From assembly GCF_003711395.1 (NCBI RefSeq), contig NZ_PJRJ01000018.1, positions 1 to 62,215 on the forward strand: a DNA stretch of 62,215 bases. Reading direction: 5' to 3'. The stretch is from Acinetobacter sp. B51(2017) (GTDB lineage: Bacteria > Pseudomonadota > Gammaproteobacteria > Pseudomonadales > Moraxellaceae). Shown in pieces: positions 53,511 through 62,214 of the stretch. Numbering within the stretch: position 1 is the stretch's first letter; each line of letters opens with the position of its first letter. The notes below the pieces were generated by a model. The model did no database searches, was not told the DNA's origin, and saw only the letters and a program-made list of their open reading frames with translations. The translations under genes and the position numbers were made by a program.

Positions 53511-54812
53511 TTAAAATTCAATACATGCTACTAAACCGCCTGTGTCTCCTGCGCTAAAGCTTAAACGCCCACCATGTAGGGCGATAATTTTTTGGCAAAT
53601 CGAAATTCCTAAACCAGAACCCTGACTTTTCGTACCTAATGCGCGATAAAAACGCTCTCCCAAACGTGCCAAAATTTCTGCATTCATAGGCTCACCCGCG
53701 TTACTGATGCGAATCTGCTGTTGTGCAACATCAATGCTCAGTTGTACCGTGGCTGCAGGCGGACTATAGCGAATCGCGTTGTCTACTAAATTACGTATGC
53801 AGGTAAACAGTAATTCACGATTACCCTCCACCCATAGCGCATGTAGATCTAAATCCAATACAATATTTTTTTCTTGAATAAAAGGCAATAAGGCTTCTAA
53901 AACCTCTAAACTGATTTCTCTTAAATCACAAGCTTGGGTTGGTAAACCCTGTGCTTGGCTTGGATCAAGACGTGCCAAAAGCAATAAATTCTCTAAAATT
54001 TGTGTACTGCGTGCCACATCGTTTTGTATCGGTTGTAAATCTTGTGCCAATTGTGTTTGATCTTGATATTTACGTTTTAACACCTGCAAACGCATGTGAA
54101 TTGCGGATAAAGGCGAACGTAACTCATGCGAGGCATCAGCGGTAAAGCGTTGTTCGGCATGTAAAGATTGATCTAAACGCGCGAGCAATTGGTTGATCTG
54201 GGTTAAAATGGGTTGTAACTCACGAAACTCAGCCTCTGGCGTAGCAATCGGACTTAAGTCTTGTGCATGCTTTTGCCCAATACTTTTTGATAACAACACC
54301 AAACTTTTAAATTGGCGCTGAATGGCAAAGCGCACCAGTAACCATTGCAGTAACCACAATAAGCCTAATACCCCAGCAAAGCCTGCAAAAAATTCAGCCA
54401 AATCATGCAGCCGAATCGCAAGAGGTTGATAAACATAGGCCTGCATGTCATTTTCATCTAATACATAACTACGCCAAAATTGCCCATTTGACCAAAAAAT
54501 CCCGTATTCAGTTGCTGGCTGTTGCTGCTCAAAAGCAAAGTCAGGAGACGTTACCAAGGTGAAATCTTGTATTTTTAAACTGTATTGAATGGCAAATTCT
54601 TCACTCAGTTCATCAATATGACTGCCTGATTGGCTACTGATATCACTGATCACTAACATATCTGCCACTTCATCCATGATTTCATCATGAATCTGCATAG
54701 TGTGATAAATCGAAAGTGCTAAAAACACCAACAGCGCCAAGACACCTGCCACAATAGAGCTTAAAATTGAGGTTTTAATCAGCTGACTTTGCAGCGATAT
54801 GGCTTTTTTCAT
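53511..54812 (-). CDS. qseC: Sensor histidine kinase, QseC/PmrB-like
   Basis: The 433-residue membrane kinase has a TM helix at about 14-36 (SSIVAGVLALLVFLALSIYHTM), a periplasmic sensor of about 110 residues, a second TM (FAGFAGVLGLLWLLQWLLV), a HAMP-like linker, the H-box FTADASHELRSPLSAIHMRLQVLK (phospho-His) and HATPase boxes NLVDNAIRYSPP and GSGLGISICQKIIALHGG. Its start overlaps the response regulator stop by 4 bases. The QseC assignment rests on the adjacent ygiW gene; PmrB-like is the alternative name. Confidence 0.9.
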   Translation of the reverse strand: MKKAISLQSQLIKTSILSSIVAGVLALLVFLALSIYHTMQIHDEIMDEVADMLVISDISSQSGSHIDELSEEFAIQYSLKIQDFTLVTSPDFAFEQQQPATEYGIFWSNGQFWRSYVLDENDMQAYVYQPLAIRLHDLAEFFAGFAGVLGLLWLLQWLLVRFAIQRQFKSLVLLSKSIGQKHAQDLSPIATPEAEFRELQPILTQINQLLARLDQSLHAEQRFTADASHELRSPLSAIHMRLQVLKRKYQDQTQLAQDLQPIQNDVARSTQILENLLLLARLDPSQAQGLPTQACDLREISLEVLEALLPFIQEKNIVLDLDLHALWVEGNRELLFTCIRNLVDNAIRYSPPAATVQLSIDVAQQQIRISNAGEPMNAEILARLGERFYRALGTKSQGSGLGISICQKIIALHGGRLSFSAGDTGGLVACIEF

Positions 54813-55471
54813 TGCGGTTGCTGCATGCGATAACCTAAACCGCGTAGGGTTTTAATATAGTGGCTGCCAATTTTTTTACGTAACTGTGAAATAAAAACTT
54901 CAATGGCATTACTTTCGACTTCACTCCCCCATGCATATAACGATTCTTCGAGCTGTTCACGGGTCAGCACATGCTCAGGTTTTTGCATCAGTTTATGCAA
55001 AATCTGAAATTCTTTGGCAGTTAAATTGATGATTTGACCCGCTTGGGTCAAGGTTTTGGCTTGTGGATCTAGCACTAAGTCGGCAAAACGTAAATCATGG
55101 CTTTTTTGGCTTTGATGTTGACGCAATTGACTACGAATCCGTGCTGAAAGTTCTTCTAAACTAAAGGGTTTGACTAAATAGTCATTCGCACCTAAATCAA
55201 GCCCCGAAACCCGATCTTGTACAGTATCGCGCGCGGTAATCATCAACACAGGGGTTTGACCATTATGCCGACGCAAAGCGATTAAAATCTCATCCCCTGT
55301 GGCTTTGGGCAAACCACGATCCAGCAACACACAGTCATATTGGTGCTGCTCTAAAGCCAAAATGGCATAATCTCCTCGCTCTACCCAATCAACATTGTAA
55401 CCATCCATCTCCAGCCAAGTTTTAATGCTTTCAGCCTGTGCGGCATCGTCTTCTGCCAATAATATGCGCAT
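54809..55471 (-). CDS. qseB: OmpR family response regulator, QseB/PmrA-like
   Basis: The 220-residue regulator has a receiver domain (MRILLAEDDAAQAESIKTWLEMDGYNVDWVERG, phospho-Asp in DCVLLDRGLP, the Lys switch in DYLVKPFSLEEL) and a C-terminal winged helix (LTAKEFQILHKLMQKPEHVLTREQLEESLYAWGSEVESNAIEVFISQLRKKIG). The start follows AAGGATCAAGC. It is followed by qseC with a 4-base overlap, and a small periplasmic gene (ygiW type) precedes it across a terminator. Confidence 0.92.
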   Translation of the reverse strand: MRILLAEDDAAQAESIKTWLEMDGYNVDWVERGDYAILALEQHQYDCVLLDRGLPKATGDEILIALRRHNGQTPVLMITARDTVQDRVSGLDLGANDYLVKPFSLEELSARIRSQLRQHQSQKSHDLRFADLVLDPQAKTLTQAGQIINLTAKEFQILHKLMQKPEHVLTREQLEESLYAWGSEVESNAIEVFISQLRKKIGSHYIKTLRGLGYRMQQPQ

Positions 55472-55503
55472 GCTTGATCCTTGTTGTTTTTGTCCACTAT
55501 ACA

Positions 55504-55536
55504 AAAAAACCACATCGCAAGGTATGTGGTTTTTTG
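55504..55536 (-). terminator. Terminator between ygiW and qseB
   Basis: The stem AACCACAT/ATGTGGTT has T runs on both sides. On the minus strand it sits about 20 bases after the ygiW-like stop and may only partly separate it from qseB. Confidence 0.75.
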
Positions 55537-55552
55537 ATCATCGTTGAATCAA

Positions 55553-55912
55553 TTAGAATTTTACTGCATCTACATCAATTTCAACACGTTTGGTTGGCTT
55601 ATAATCCACATCTACTTCACCCATTAAGGTGACAGGGGTATTGGCTGCAATCGGTTTGCCTTGCCATAAGTCATCATCAATATCAACAGTCATGCTGCCT
55701 GTTGCATCACGGAATTGGTATTTTTCATCGCCAATGGCCTTCACCACATAGCCCTTCACCTGAACTTTCGTATCGTCTTTGGCAGCTAAAGCTTGTTTTA
55801 CCGTCATGACAGGCGTGCTAATTGCCTGTTGATTCACGGCAGTGTTGGCAGTTGCTAGAGCAGCGCTGAATGCAACGCTTGCTGCGATTAAAGTTTTTGC
55901 GATCATATTCAT
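55553..55912 (-). CDS. ygiW: YgiW/YdeI family periplasmic OB-fold stress protein (BOF)
   Basis: The 119-residue protein has a cleavable signal (MNMIAKTLIAASVAFSAALATA) and a BOF/OB-fold domain: VMTVKQALAAKDDTKVQVKGYVVKAIGDEKYQFRDATGSMTVDIDDDLW with GEVDVDYKPTKRVEIDVDAVKF. In E. coli ygiW is immediately upstream of qseBC and is stress-induced, so the same arrangement here supports both assignments. ATG 55912 is chosen because GGAGC lies eight bases upstream. Confidence 0.88.
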   Translation of the reverse strand: MNMIAKTLIAASVAFSAALATANTAVNQQAISTPVMTVKQALAAKDDTKVQVKGYVVKAIGDEKYQFRDATGSMTVDIDDDLWQGKPIAANTPVTLMGEVDVDYKPTKRVEIDVDAVKF

Positions 55913-56003
55913 ATTAAGCTCCAACATATAGCTGATGTCTTTTCGATGAAGTCATTAAAACAAACCAAACTGAAGATAAGCTGAAGATGGGTAAATTTAT
56001 GTA

Positions 56004-57761
56004 TTAATTTAACGGCACCACACGCAATACTTCTTCTAAGGTGGTTTCACCTTGAATCACTTTACGTGCCCCTGCAATTCTTAATGGCTCCACGCCTTCT
56101 TTTTGCACCTGAAATTTTAATTTTTCTAAAGTGGCATCACGCCCGATCATTTGCTTAAGCTCCAAACTCATCGGCATAAACTCATAGATACCAATCCGTC
56201 CTTTATATCCTGTGTCACGACACGCCTCACAGCCTACCGCTTTATAGACAAAATTTGGCATTTGAAATTGATAGCCAAAAGTAAGGTGTTTCCAATCTTG
56301 TTCATTAATAAACGTTTCTTGTTTACACTGTGGACATAAACGACGCACCAAACGCTGTGCCAATACCCCTAAAATAGTGGCTGACGTTAAAAACGGTTGT
56401 ACGCCTAAATCATGTAAACGGGTTAAACTGGAAGGCGCATCATTGGTATGTAAAGTCGATAACACCAAATGTCCAGTCAGCGCGGCTTGAATCGCCATAT
56501 TGGCAGTATCTTGGTCACGAATCTCCCCGACCATAATAATGTCAGGGTCCTGACGCATTAACGCCCGAATACCATCTGCAAAACCTAAATCAATCGCATG
56601 ATTGACTTGCATCTGGTTAAAGCTGGGTTCAAGCATTTCAATCGGGTCTTCAATAGTACAGACATTGACTTGCTCCGTCGCAAGCTGCTTTAAACTTGAA
56701 TATAAGGTGGTGGTTTTACCCGAACCCGTTGGCCCCGTGACTAAAATAATACCGTGACTGTTTTGACTCACCGCCTGCCATTGGCTAAGTAATTTTTCAT
56801 CAAAGCCTAATTCGCTAAATGAACGTACCAGAACCTCGGGGTCAAAAATACGCATCACTAATTTTTCCCCAAAAGCGGTGGGTAAGGTCGATAAACGTAA
56901 CTCGGTTTCGCGACCTTTGGGGGTGCGGGTTTTTAGGCGTCCGTCTTGCGGCTTACGTTTTTCTGCCACATTCATACGCCCTAAAATTTTAATCCTTGAA
57001 ATCACCGCCATTAAAGTATTGGCCGGCATGTGATAAATGGTATGTAACACGCCATCAATGCGAAAACGAATTTTGCCTTGTTCTTTGCGCGGCTCTAAAT
57101 GCACATCACTGGCACCTTGCTCAAAGGCAAACTGTAAAATCCAGTCGACTAATTTCACAATATGTTGATCATTGGCATCCGGATTTTGGCTATCACCCAA
57201 CTGTAATAAGGTTTCTACCCCTTGATGCTCACGTTCGTAGGCACCGGATTTTTGTGAGCCACTGACCGCACGGCTGACTTGGTAATATTCCACCAAATAG
57301 CGCTGTAAATGCTCAGGATTTAGCATCACAGCTTGAATGCTTTTAGGCGCAAGGCTACGCGCTAAATTGTGCTGCCAATCGGTCATAAAGGGCTGTGCCG
57401 TCGCAATCAAAATTTGCTCATCTTGTACGTCCACGGCTAAAATTTTATTGCGTAGGGCAAATTCTTGTGACATCACTGCGGTCAATGCAGGCACATCCGC
57501 TTTAAGGGGATCAATGACATACAGCGGTAGATTGGCCTTTTTTGCCAACCATTCGCTCAAGAAGTTGAGCGTTAGGATTTGGGTAAGATCATGCTGATTT
57601 TTAAGATTAAAACTGGCAATCCATTGCAAAGGATGCCATTGCAGCTGCTCACGCTGACGATGCGTGGTTTGTACTAAAAGTTTTTCTCGATCAGTAATAT
57701 AGCCATCATTTTTAAGTTGTTCTAAACACCATGTACTGTCAATTTCAAAATTAAATTGCAT
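56004..57761 (-). CDS. GspE/PulE/PilB-type secretion or pilus ATPase
   Basis: The 585-residue protein has an N-terminal domain (about 1-180), Walker A GPTGSGKTTTLYSSL, an Asp box (IEDPIEML), Walker B DPDIIMVGEIRD, a His box TLHTNDA, and the zinc-binding CPQCKQ/CEAC motif. It powers type II secretion or type IV pilus assembly. It stands alone here with no pilC, pilD or gsp genes. Length (585) exceeds typical GspE (about 500) and fits PilB-like or ComE-like proteins. Confidence 0.9.
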   Translation of the reverse strand: MQFNFEIDSTWCLEQLKNDGYITDREKLLVQTTHRQREQLQWHPLQWIASFNLKNQHDLTQILTLNFLSEWLAKKANLPLYVIDPLKADVPALTAVMSQEFALRNKILAVDVQDEQILIATAQPFMTDWQHNLARSLAPKSIQAVMLNPEHLQRYLVEYYQVSRAVSGSQKSGAYEREHQGVETLLQLGDSQNPDANDQHIVKLVDWILQFAFEQGASDVHLEPRKEQGKIRFRIDGVLHTIYHMPANTLMAVISRIKILGRMNVAEKRKPQDGRLKTRTPKGRETELRLSTLPTAFGEKLVMRIFDPEVLVRSFSELGFDEKLLSQWQAVSQNSHGIILVTGPTGSGKTTTLYSSLKQLATEQVNVCTIEDPIEMLEPSFNQMQVNHAIDLGFADGIRALMRQDPDIIMVGEIRDQDTANMAIQAALTGHLVLSTLHTNDAPSSLTRLHDLGVQPFLTSATILGVLAQRLVRRLCPQCKQETFINEQDWKHLTFGYQFQMPNFVYKAVGCEACRDTGYKGRIGIYEFMPMSLELKQMIGRDATLEKLKFQVQKEGVEPLRIAGARKVIQGETTLEEVLRVVPLN

Positions 57762-57936
57762 TATTTTGTCCCCAAATCATGGGGTTAATATAACAAAAAT
57801 TGATAAATCACGGCCGGCTTTTTTAGCTAAACGAGGTGCAAATAGACCGTTTAAAACACTACACTATTGCCATATTCACATGAAAAAAATGATGTAAAAA
57901 TAACCAACACTATTTATTTAAATTTTGGGGTAAAGC

Positions 57937-58944
57937 ATGAAAGTTCAAATTCTTACGCTGTGTATCAGCGCCTTGTTACTCAGCGCTTGTGGTGGCGGTG
58001 GTGGTTCTTCAAGTACTGAATCAACGTCTCCAAGCCCCTCACCTGAAAATCCACAACAGCCTACACCACCAAAGCCAAATACCACCCTACAGCAGTGGCA
58101 TCTTATTGACCTTGAAGACCGCCCTACAGCATCGAGCTGGTTACGCGAATTTGAACTGTATCGCAATGTGCTGTCTTTCAGCGATGGTAAATTCTATACG
58201 CTTGAAGATGGCGATAGCATGTATTTCACTGCAGATGCCGTTTATCAGGTCAATGATTTACCCAAAGCTAAATACGGTTATGAATATGGTTCAGGCGCCA
58301 TCACCGATGAGGCGATGACCATTCGTCTACGTTCCACACTCGGCAAAGAAAAGTTAGAATTGACCAACTACGTCAAAAAAATAGATATTAGCGGCAATGA
58401 TCTTCTGCCACGTTTACAACCTGAACTAAATTGGCAACTCAACCATCTGAGTTTGGATGAGCTTCAACGCACTATTTCTGTACAAGATTTAAATACACTG
58501 CAAGCCTTACAAAAATTAAAATTCCCGCAAGGCTCAGTGTGCCTACAAAAACAAGCTTCTGCCAATAATCAAGCCTATATTGTAGTTGATATCGAACCTA
58601 AACAAGAGCAGCAAGGTTTTCTTGACTATGCCAAGCAGTATGGCACTGATCCCAATATCTTAAAGTTCACTTACATGAATAGTATCTCTTACATCAACAA
58701 AGATAACCGTAATTGGGGTTACACAGAATACCAAAACCGTTATTACTGGAGTGAATACAATGAAAAAGGGATTGAATATTCCGTGGCAGATGATTTAGAA
58801 CAAAAACGTCAGCAGGTACAACAGCTCGATTTAAGTGCTGCCGAAAAAGCCGCACGTTTAGCACGAATCGACCACATTGCTGAAGGCTGTACCTACTATA
58901 ATAAAACTGCAGCAGATTATATTTTTACCCATGTAAATTACTAA
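57937..58944 (+). CDS. Hypothetical lipoprotein with Gly/Ser/Pro linker
   Basis: The 335-residue protein has signal MKVQILTLCISALLLSAC (Cys18), then a Gly5-Ser tether and a Ser/Pro/Gln-rich linker of about 35 residues (GGGGGSSSTESTSPSPSPEN). The soluble domain of about 270 residues is rich in Tyr, Asp and Leu. I do not recognise the family. The domain contains a repeated short motif (SYINKDNRNWGYTEYQNRYY) and a C-terminal Cys near the end. The start follows TTTGGGGTAAAGC, a good ribosome site. Function is unknown. Confidence 0.75.
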   Translation: MKVQILTLCISALLLSACGGGGGSSSTESTSPSPSPENPQQPTPPKPNTTLQQWHLIDLEDRPTASSWLREFELYRNVLSFSDGKFYTLEDGDSMYFTADAVYQVNDLPKAKYGYEYGSGAITDEAMTIRLRSTLGKEKLELTNYVKKIDISGNDLLPRLQPELNWQLNHLSLDELQRTISVQDLNTLQALQKLKFPQGSVCLQKQASANNQAYIVVDIEPKQEQQGFLDYAKQYGTDPNILKFTYMNSISYINKDNRNWGYTEYQNRYYWSEYNEKGIEYSVADDLEQKRQQVQQLDLSAAEKAARLARIDHIAEGCTYYNKTAADYIFTHVNY

Positions 58945-58967
58945 ATACCACAAACAGCATATACGTG

Positions 58968-59678
58968 CTAAAGCGCGTGTATGCTGATTTGATTTTCATC
59001 AACACTAAAACGCACATTTAAATTGGCAAAGCTCATACCATAGATGCGCTCAGGATCATCTTGATATGCCGGACGTGGATCAAGTGCTAAGACTTGCTCA
59101 AGCTCTTGACAGGTTTGTAGATTAATTTTGCCTTTTTTTACTAATTCATCACGTGAAATTCGTGCATTTTCCAACCAAACAACTTGCTTACGCACGGGCT
59201 CATCTTGTGCATAAGCACTTTTTGCATCCGTCACTGCATCTGAATATTGAATATAGGGCTTAATATCCACAAGCGGTGTGCCATTGAGCAGGTCACTACC
59301 GACGACATAAACCCGCACCGTTTTACCGACTTTTTCCACCTTTTTGAGCTTAACCACAGACAAACCAATTGGGGCTGGACGATACATACTGCGACTGGCA
59401 AATACACCAATTTTTTGATTGCCGCCTAAACGTGGCGGACGAATTTGCGGACGAAACTTAGTGCTATCTTGTTGATTTTTATTATCATGAAACTGCCACA
59501 GTAACCATAGATGACTAAACTCCTCGATCCCGACAAACGCATTTAAATCATTATACGGCCCGATCATTTCAATATAGGATTCTACCTCCACCAAATTTGG
59601 CTGCCGCGGGATACCAAACTTCTCTTGGTAAGGAGAGCGCATATAGCCAATAATCGGCAGCGTTACAGTCGTCGTCAT
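58968..59678 (-). CDS. trmO: tRNA (N6-threonylcarbamoyladenosine-37-N6)-methyltransferase
   Basis: The 236-residue TsaA/TrmO family protein has PIIGYMRSPYQEKFGIPRQPNLV at the N-terminus, EFSHLWLLWQFHDN and APIGLSVVKLKKVE. The C-terminal half carries ILE-type SAM-binding segments and ends RPAYQDDPERIYGMSFANLNVRF. It methylates t6A37 of tRNA-Thr in E. coli. ATG 59678 is used; the frame is open to TTG 59699 without a ribosome site. It is convergent with the lipoprotein gene upstream and divergent from fpr. Confidence 0.92.
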   Translation of the reverse strand: MTTTVTLPIIGYMRSPYQEKFGIPRQPNLVEVESYIEMIGPYNDLNAFVGIEEFSHLWLLWQFHDNKNQQDSTKFRPQIRPPRLGGNQKIGVFASRSMYRPAPIGLSVVKLKKVEKVGKTVRVYVVGSDLLNGTPLVDIKPYIQYSDAVTDAKSAYAQDEPVRKQVVWLENARISRDELVKKGKINLQTCQELEQVLALDPRPAYQDDPERIYGMSFANLNVRFSVDENQISIHAL

Positions 59679-59780
59679 CACTTTTTCTGATAAGCTCAAT
59701 TAAATATATTCAGTTTATCGAGAATGATTTTAGATTAGAATAGCAACCTGTTCTAATTTGATAATTTATTGAGACCTTTA

Positions 59781-60560
59781 ATGGCTGCTTTTAACGTCGA
59801 AAAGATTACTCATGTCCACCACTGGAATGACACTTTATTCTCTTTTAAAACGACTCGTGACCAAGCTCTGCGTTTTAAAAACGGTCAGTTTGTGATGATC
59901 GGTCTTGAAGTCAATGGCAAGCCTTTAATGCGTGCATACTCAATTGCCAGCGCAAACTACGAAGAAGAGTTAGAATTCTTCTCAATTAAAGTGCCAGATG
60001 GTCCTTTAACCTCTATTTTACAAAAAGTTAAAGTGGGTGATGAAATCTTGGTTTCTAAAAAACCAACAGGTACTTTAGTACTGGATGATTTAAACCCAGG
60101 TAAAAACTTATACCTTCTCTCTTCAGGTACAGGTCTTGCACCATTCTTGTCAACGATTCGTGACCCAGAAACTTACGAACGTTTTGAAAAAATTATCGTG
60201 GTACATGGTACACGTTTTGTTTCAGAATTGGCCTACCAAGACTTAATTGAAAACGAAATTCCAAACCATGAATTCTTTGGCGAATTAGGCGCGAAAGAAA
60301 AACTGGTTTACTACCCAACTGTGACGCGTGAAGATTTCCATACTCAAGGCCGTGTCACCACTGCAATTGAAACTGGTGCGTTATTTGAGAAAATCGGTTT
60401 ACCACGTTTTAACCCAGAAACTGACCGTGCCATGTTATGTGGTTCACCTGCGTTCCTTGACGATGTGGCTGCGCTACTTGACCAACACGGTCTTAAAGAA
60501 TCACCACGTATGGGTGTTCTAGGTGACTACGTGATTGAACGTGCATTCGTTGAAAAATAA
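59781..60560 (+). CDS. fpr: Ferredoxin/flavodoxin-NADP reductase
   Basis: The 259-residue FNR has an FAD-binding RAYSIAS motif, IKVPDGPLTSILQKVKVGD, an NADP-binding SSGTGLAPFLS motif, GTRFVSELAYQD and a C-terminus ERAFVEK that stacks over the flavin. It moves electrons between NADPH and ferredoxin or flavodoxin and protects against oxidative stress in E. coli. ATG 59781 is preferred over the upstream in-frame start. A strong terminator follows. Confidence 0.95.
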   Translation: MAAFNVEKITHVHHWNDTLFSFKTTRDQALRFKNGQFVMIGLEVNGKPLMRAYSIASANYEEELEFFSIKVPDGPLTSILQKVKVGDEILVSKKPTGTLVLDDLNPGKNLYLLSSGTGLAPFLSTIRDPETYERFEKIIVVHGTRFVSELAYQDLIENEIPNHEFFGELGAKEKLVYYPTVTREDFHTQGRVTTAIETGALFEKIGLPRFNPETDRAMLCGSPAFLDDVAALLDQHGLKESPRMGVLGDYVIERAFVEK

Positions 60561-60574
60561 TTTTATTTTTCTAT

Positions 60575-60606
60575 AAAAAAACCGCGCATTTTGCGCGGTT
60601 TTTTTT
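60575..60606. terminator. Terminator after fpr
   Basis: The stem AACCGCGC/GCGCGGTT with a short loop is followed by T8, at a convergent junction. Confidence 0.9.
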
Positions 60607-61096
60607 ATCTTTTACAGACGATAGAAAATTCTTCCACTTCCATATCAAAAATCATTAAGTTGAGTAGCATCTCATTTGCTGTTAATGTTTTGATCTTAAG
60701 CTCCATTGGCTCTGGATCAGCTAAAGCTGCTTTTAAATTCACTTTGGCTTCAAGCTCAGGATGATCTGTGCTGAATTTTTTTACATCATATTGATCCAAG
60801 ATTAATTTCATACCCTCTAAGTGCCAACGCGCCTGAATCTCATAGTTAAATTGTGCTTTCTCTCGTTCATTTTCAAGGGTAGAAACAGTCTTCTGTCGCT
60901 GTTGTTGATTTTTCTGAAAAGACCATTGCATTTGGCTTTTCGCATCATAACCCATATAGTCCATGGCTTCCGTACATGACCAATCCCCCACAATAGCCGC
61001 ATCTAGAGACGTAAGCGTTTGCGCATTTATAGCGCTGCTGCATGCCGTTAAGCATAAAACCGTTAATAATTTTGTTATATAGTTCTGAATGTACAT
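60605..61096 (-). CDS. Hypothetical exported protein or lipoprotein, 163 aa
   Basis: The N-terminus is a signal sequence (YIQNYITKLLTVLCLTACSS) with an LTAC lipobox, although a type I cleavage after AINA is also possible. The mature part begins LTSLDAAIVGDWSCTEAMDYM, reminiscent of small lipocalin-like extracytoplasmic proteins, and ends in an acidic stretch with VEEFSIVCKR. Two cysteines (SC-TE and VCKR) could pair. The start is uncertain: ATG 61096 (GGAC upstream) or an upstream in-frame start at 61138. No family was recognised. Confidence 0.65.
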   Translation of the reverse strand: MYIQNYITKLLTVLCLTACSSAINAQTLTSLDAAIVGDWSCTEAMDYMGYDAKSQMQWSFQKNQQQRQKTVSTLENEREKAQFNYEIQARWHLEGMKLILDQYDVKKFSTDHPELEAKVNLKAALADPEPMELKIKTLTANEMLLNLMIFDMEVEEFSIVCKR

Positions 61097-61231
61097 AATT
61101 GAGTCCATTTTTAATATTTTAGTCACATGACTTTTCAATTATACCCGCCTGTGATGAAGTTAAAATGAAATCTATCTTTTAAACTTAAGTGTTGATGTGA
61201 GCTCGCTAAAAAATTTGGCTGAGGTATTTGA

Positions 61232-61411
61232 TTAGCGTAGTCGCCCTTCTTGGTTTGCAGAACCGATACAATTTGCCCCACCACCGATTATAAAACCACG
61301 TTCGGCATGGCAAGAGCCTATCATTTTGCCATTTGCATCATAAGTGGTCACGGTAGAAGCACAAGCGCTTATCATTAAACTGATAAGGCTCAAAAGCATC
61401 ATTTTTTTCAT
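61232..61411 (-). CDS. Small lipoprotein with TYDxxGKMIGSC motif (copy A)
   Basis: The 59-residue lipoprotein has signal MKKMMLLSLISLMISAC (Cys17), then TVTTYDANGKMIGSCHAERGFIIGGGANCIGSANQEGRLR. Two further cysteines sit in GSC and ANC. The start is at ATG 61411 (or the adjacent ATG 61414) after GGGGAAAT. It lies just downstream of copy B and is probably co-transcribed with it. Function is unknown. Confidence 0.78.
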   Translation of the reverse strand: MKKMMLLSLISLMISACASTVTTYDANGKMIGSCHAERGFIIGGGANCIGSANQEGRLR

Positions 61412-61423
61412 CATATTTCCCCA

Positions 61424-61690
61424 TTAATATGCATTAAGTTGTATTTTGGCAGTGTCGGGTAGCGCAAGTAATTCAAGCTCCCCATTGGCTTTGCGTTTGG
61501 CAAAGCTTAAATTATGATCGTGAGCATAACCATAACAAGATGCTATACCCTGAAGGGGGGTTAAAAAAGCAGTGGCCTTACATGAGCCAACCACCCTCCC
61601 ATGCTGATCATATGTCATCACTTTGGCACTACAACCCACCCATAATGCACTGCTGCCGAGCAGTAACAATTTGATTATGCTTTTGAACAT
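61424..61690 (-). CDS. Small lipoprotein with TYDxxGRVVGSC motif (copy B)
   Basis: The 88-residue lipoprotein has signal MFKSIIKLLLLGSSALWVGC (Cys20), then KVMTYDQHGRVVGSCKATAFLTPLQGIASCYGYAHDHN, paralogous to copy A through TYD-x-x-G-x-x-x-GSC-x-A and a second Cys about 15 residues later. GGGGAAAGT precedes the ATG, nearly the same ribosome site as copy A. The C-terminal extension (about 30 residues) is absent from copy A. Function is unknown. Confidence 0.78.
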   Translation of the reverse strand: MFKSIIKLLLLGSSALWVGCSAKVMTYDQHGRVVGSCKATAFLTPLQGIASCYGYAHDHNLSFAKRKANGELELLALPDTAKIQLNAY

Positions 61691-62049
61691 ACTTTCCCCA
61701 AGTTTTCTGCACGCTAAAAACAATATTTTTTATCAATTCGCCTCATTCTAGTGAATTGTTACCTTTTGTAAAGAGATATTTATCAAGTTTTTTTATGCAA
61801 ATAAATATAAATTAAAATACTGTTATTTATATGTTTTTTACAAAAATTAGTTCACATTTTTATTAAAAATATAGGCTTTTTTGGCAAATAATCTTGAGTG
61901 TTTTACTAGGTTGAATCTCAATAAAAAAGCCTTACAATAAAACCATAATTTTTATATGCCTTTATCTGTGCTATTTGCAATTAGCATCCATAAGCTATGG
62001 CTGCTCAACACGAAGTACATATGCAAGGTGAAAAATGAAAGGGGGCTGA

Positions 62050-62090
62050 TAATAAAAAAAGGAACTTGGGTGTTAGCGTCCAAAGTTCCT
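62050..62090 (-). terminator. Terminator of the right partial gene
   Basis: On the minus strand the hairpin GGAACTTTGG/CCCAAGTTCC is followed by TTTTTTTATT, about 75-115 bases after the stop codon at 62164. Confidence 0.75.
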
Positions 62091-62127
62091 ATAAAACAAG
62101 AATATAAAACTTATAAACTTGTGAAGA

Positions 62128-62155
62128 GGTCAGTGTGCTTGGGGACACACTGACC
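62128..62155 (-). repeat. Perfect 10-bp stem downstream of the right partial gene
   Basis: GGTCAGTGTG (62128-62137) pairs exactly with CACACTGACC (62146-62155), with an eight-base loop. It sits where the left copy has its terminator and shares GGTC, GTGTG and CAAGCAC, but it has no T run. It looks like a decayed terminator that has been backed up by the hairpin at 62050-62090. Confidence 0.7.
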
Positions 62156-62163
62156 TTATTCTC

Positions 62164-62214
62164 TTATTGTCCAGAACGAATAATATAATCAAAAGCAGAC
62201 AGTGATGCTTTCGC
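62164..62214 (-). repeat. Right copy of 51-bp inverted repeat flanking the window
   Basis: This is the exact reverse complement of positions 2-52. The adjacent base 62215 differs from position 1 at a third codon position. Confidence 0.85.

Larger units (their letters stand above)
61691..62163. other. AT-rich region of about 470 bases before the right partial gene
   Basis: No convincing gene is present; a 65-codon frame on the plus strand at 61956-62153 has no ribosome site. The region contains the promoter side of the two small lipoproteins and two hairpins at 62050-62155 that belong to the 3' end of the leftward-pointing gene. The left part is almost pure A/T. Confidence 0.6.

Noticed and set aside
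61956..62153. 65-codon frame near the right end
   Set aside because: It has no ribosome site and runs through the two hairpins that belong to the opposite-strand gene end.
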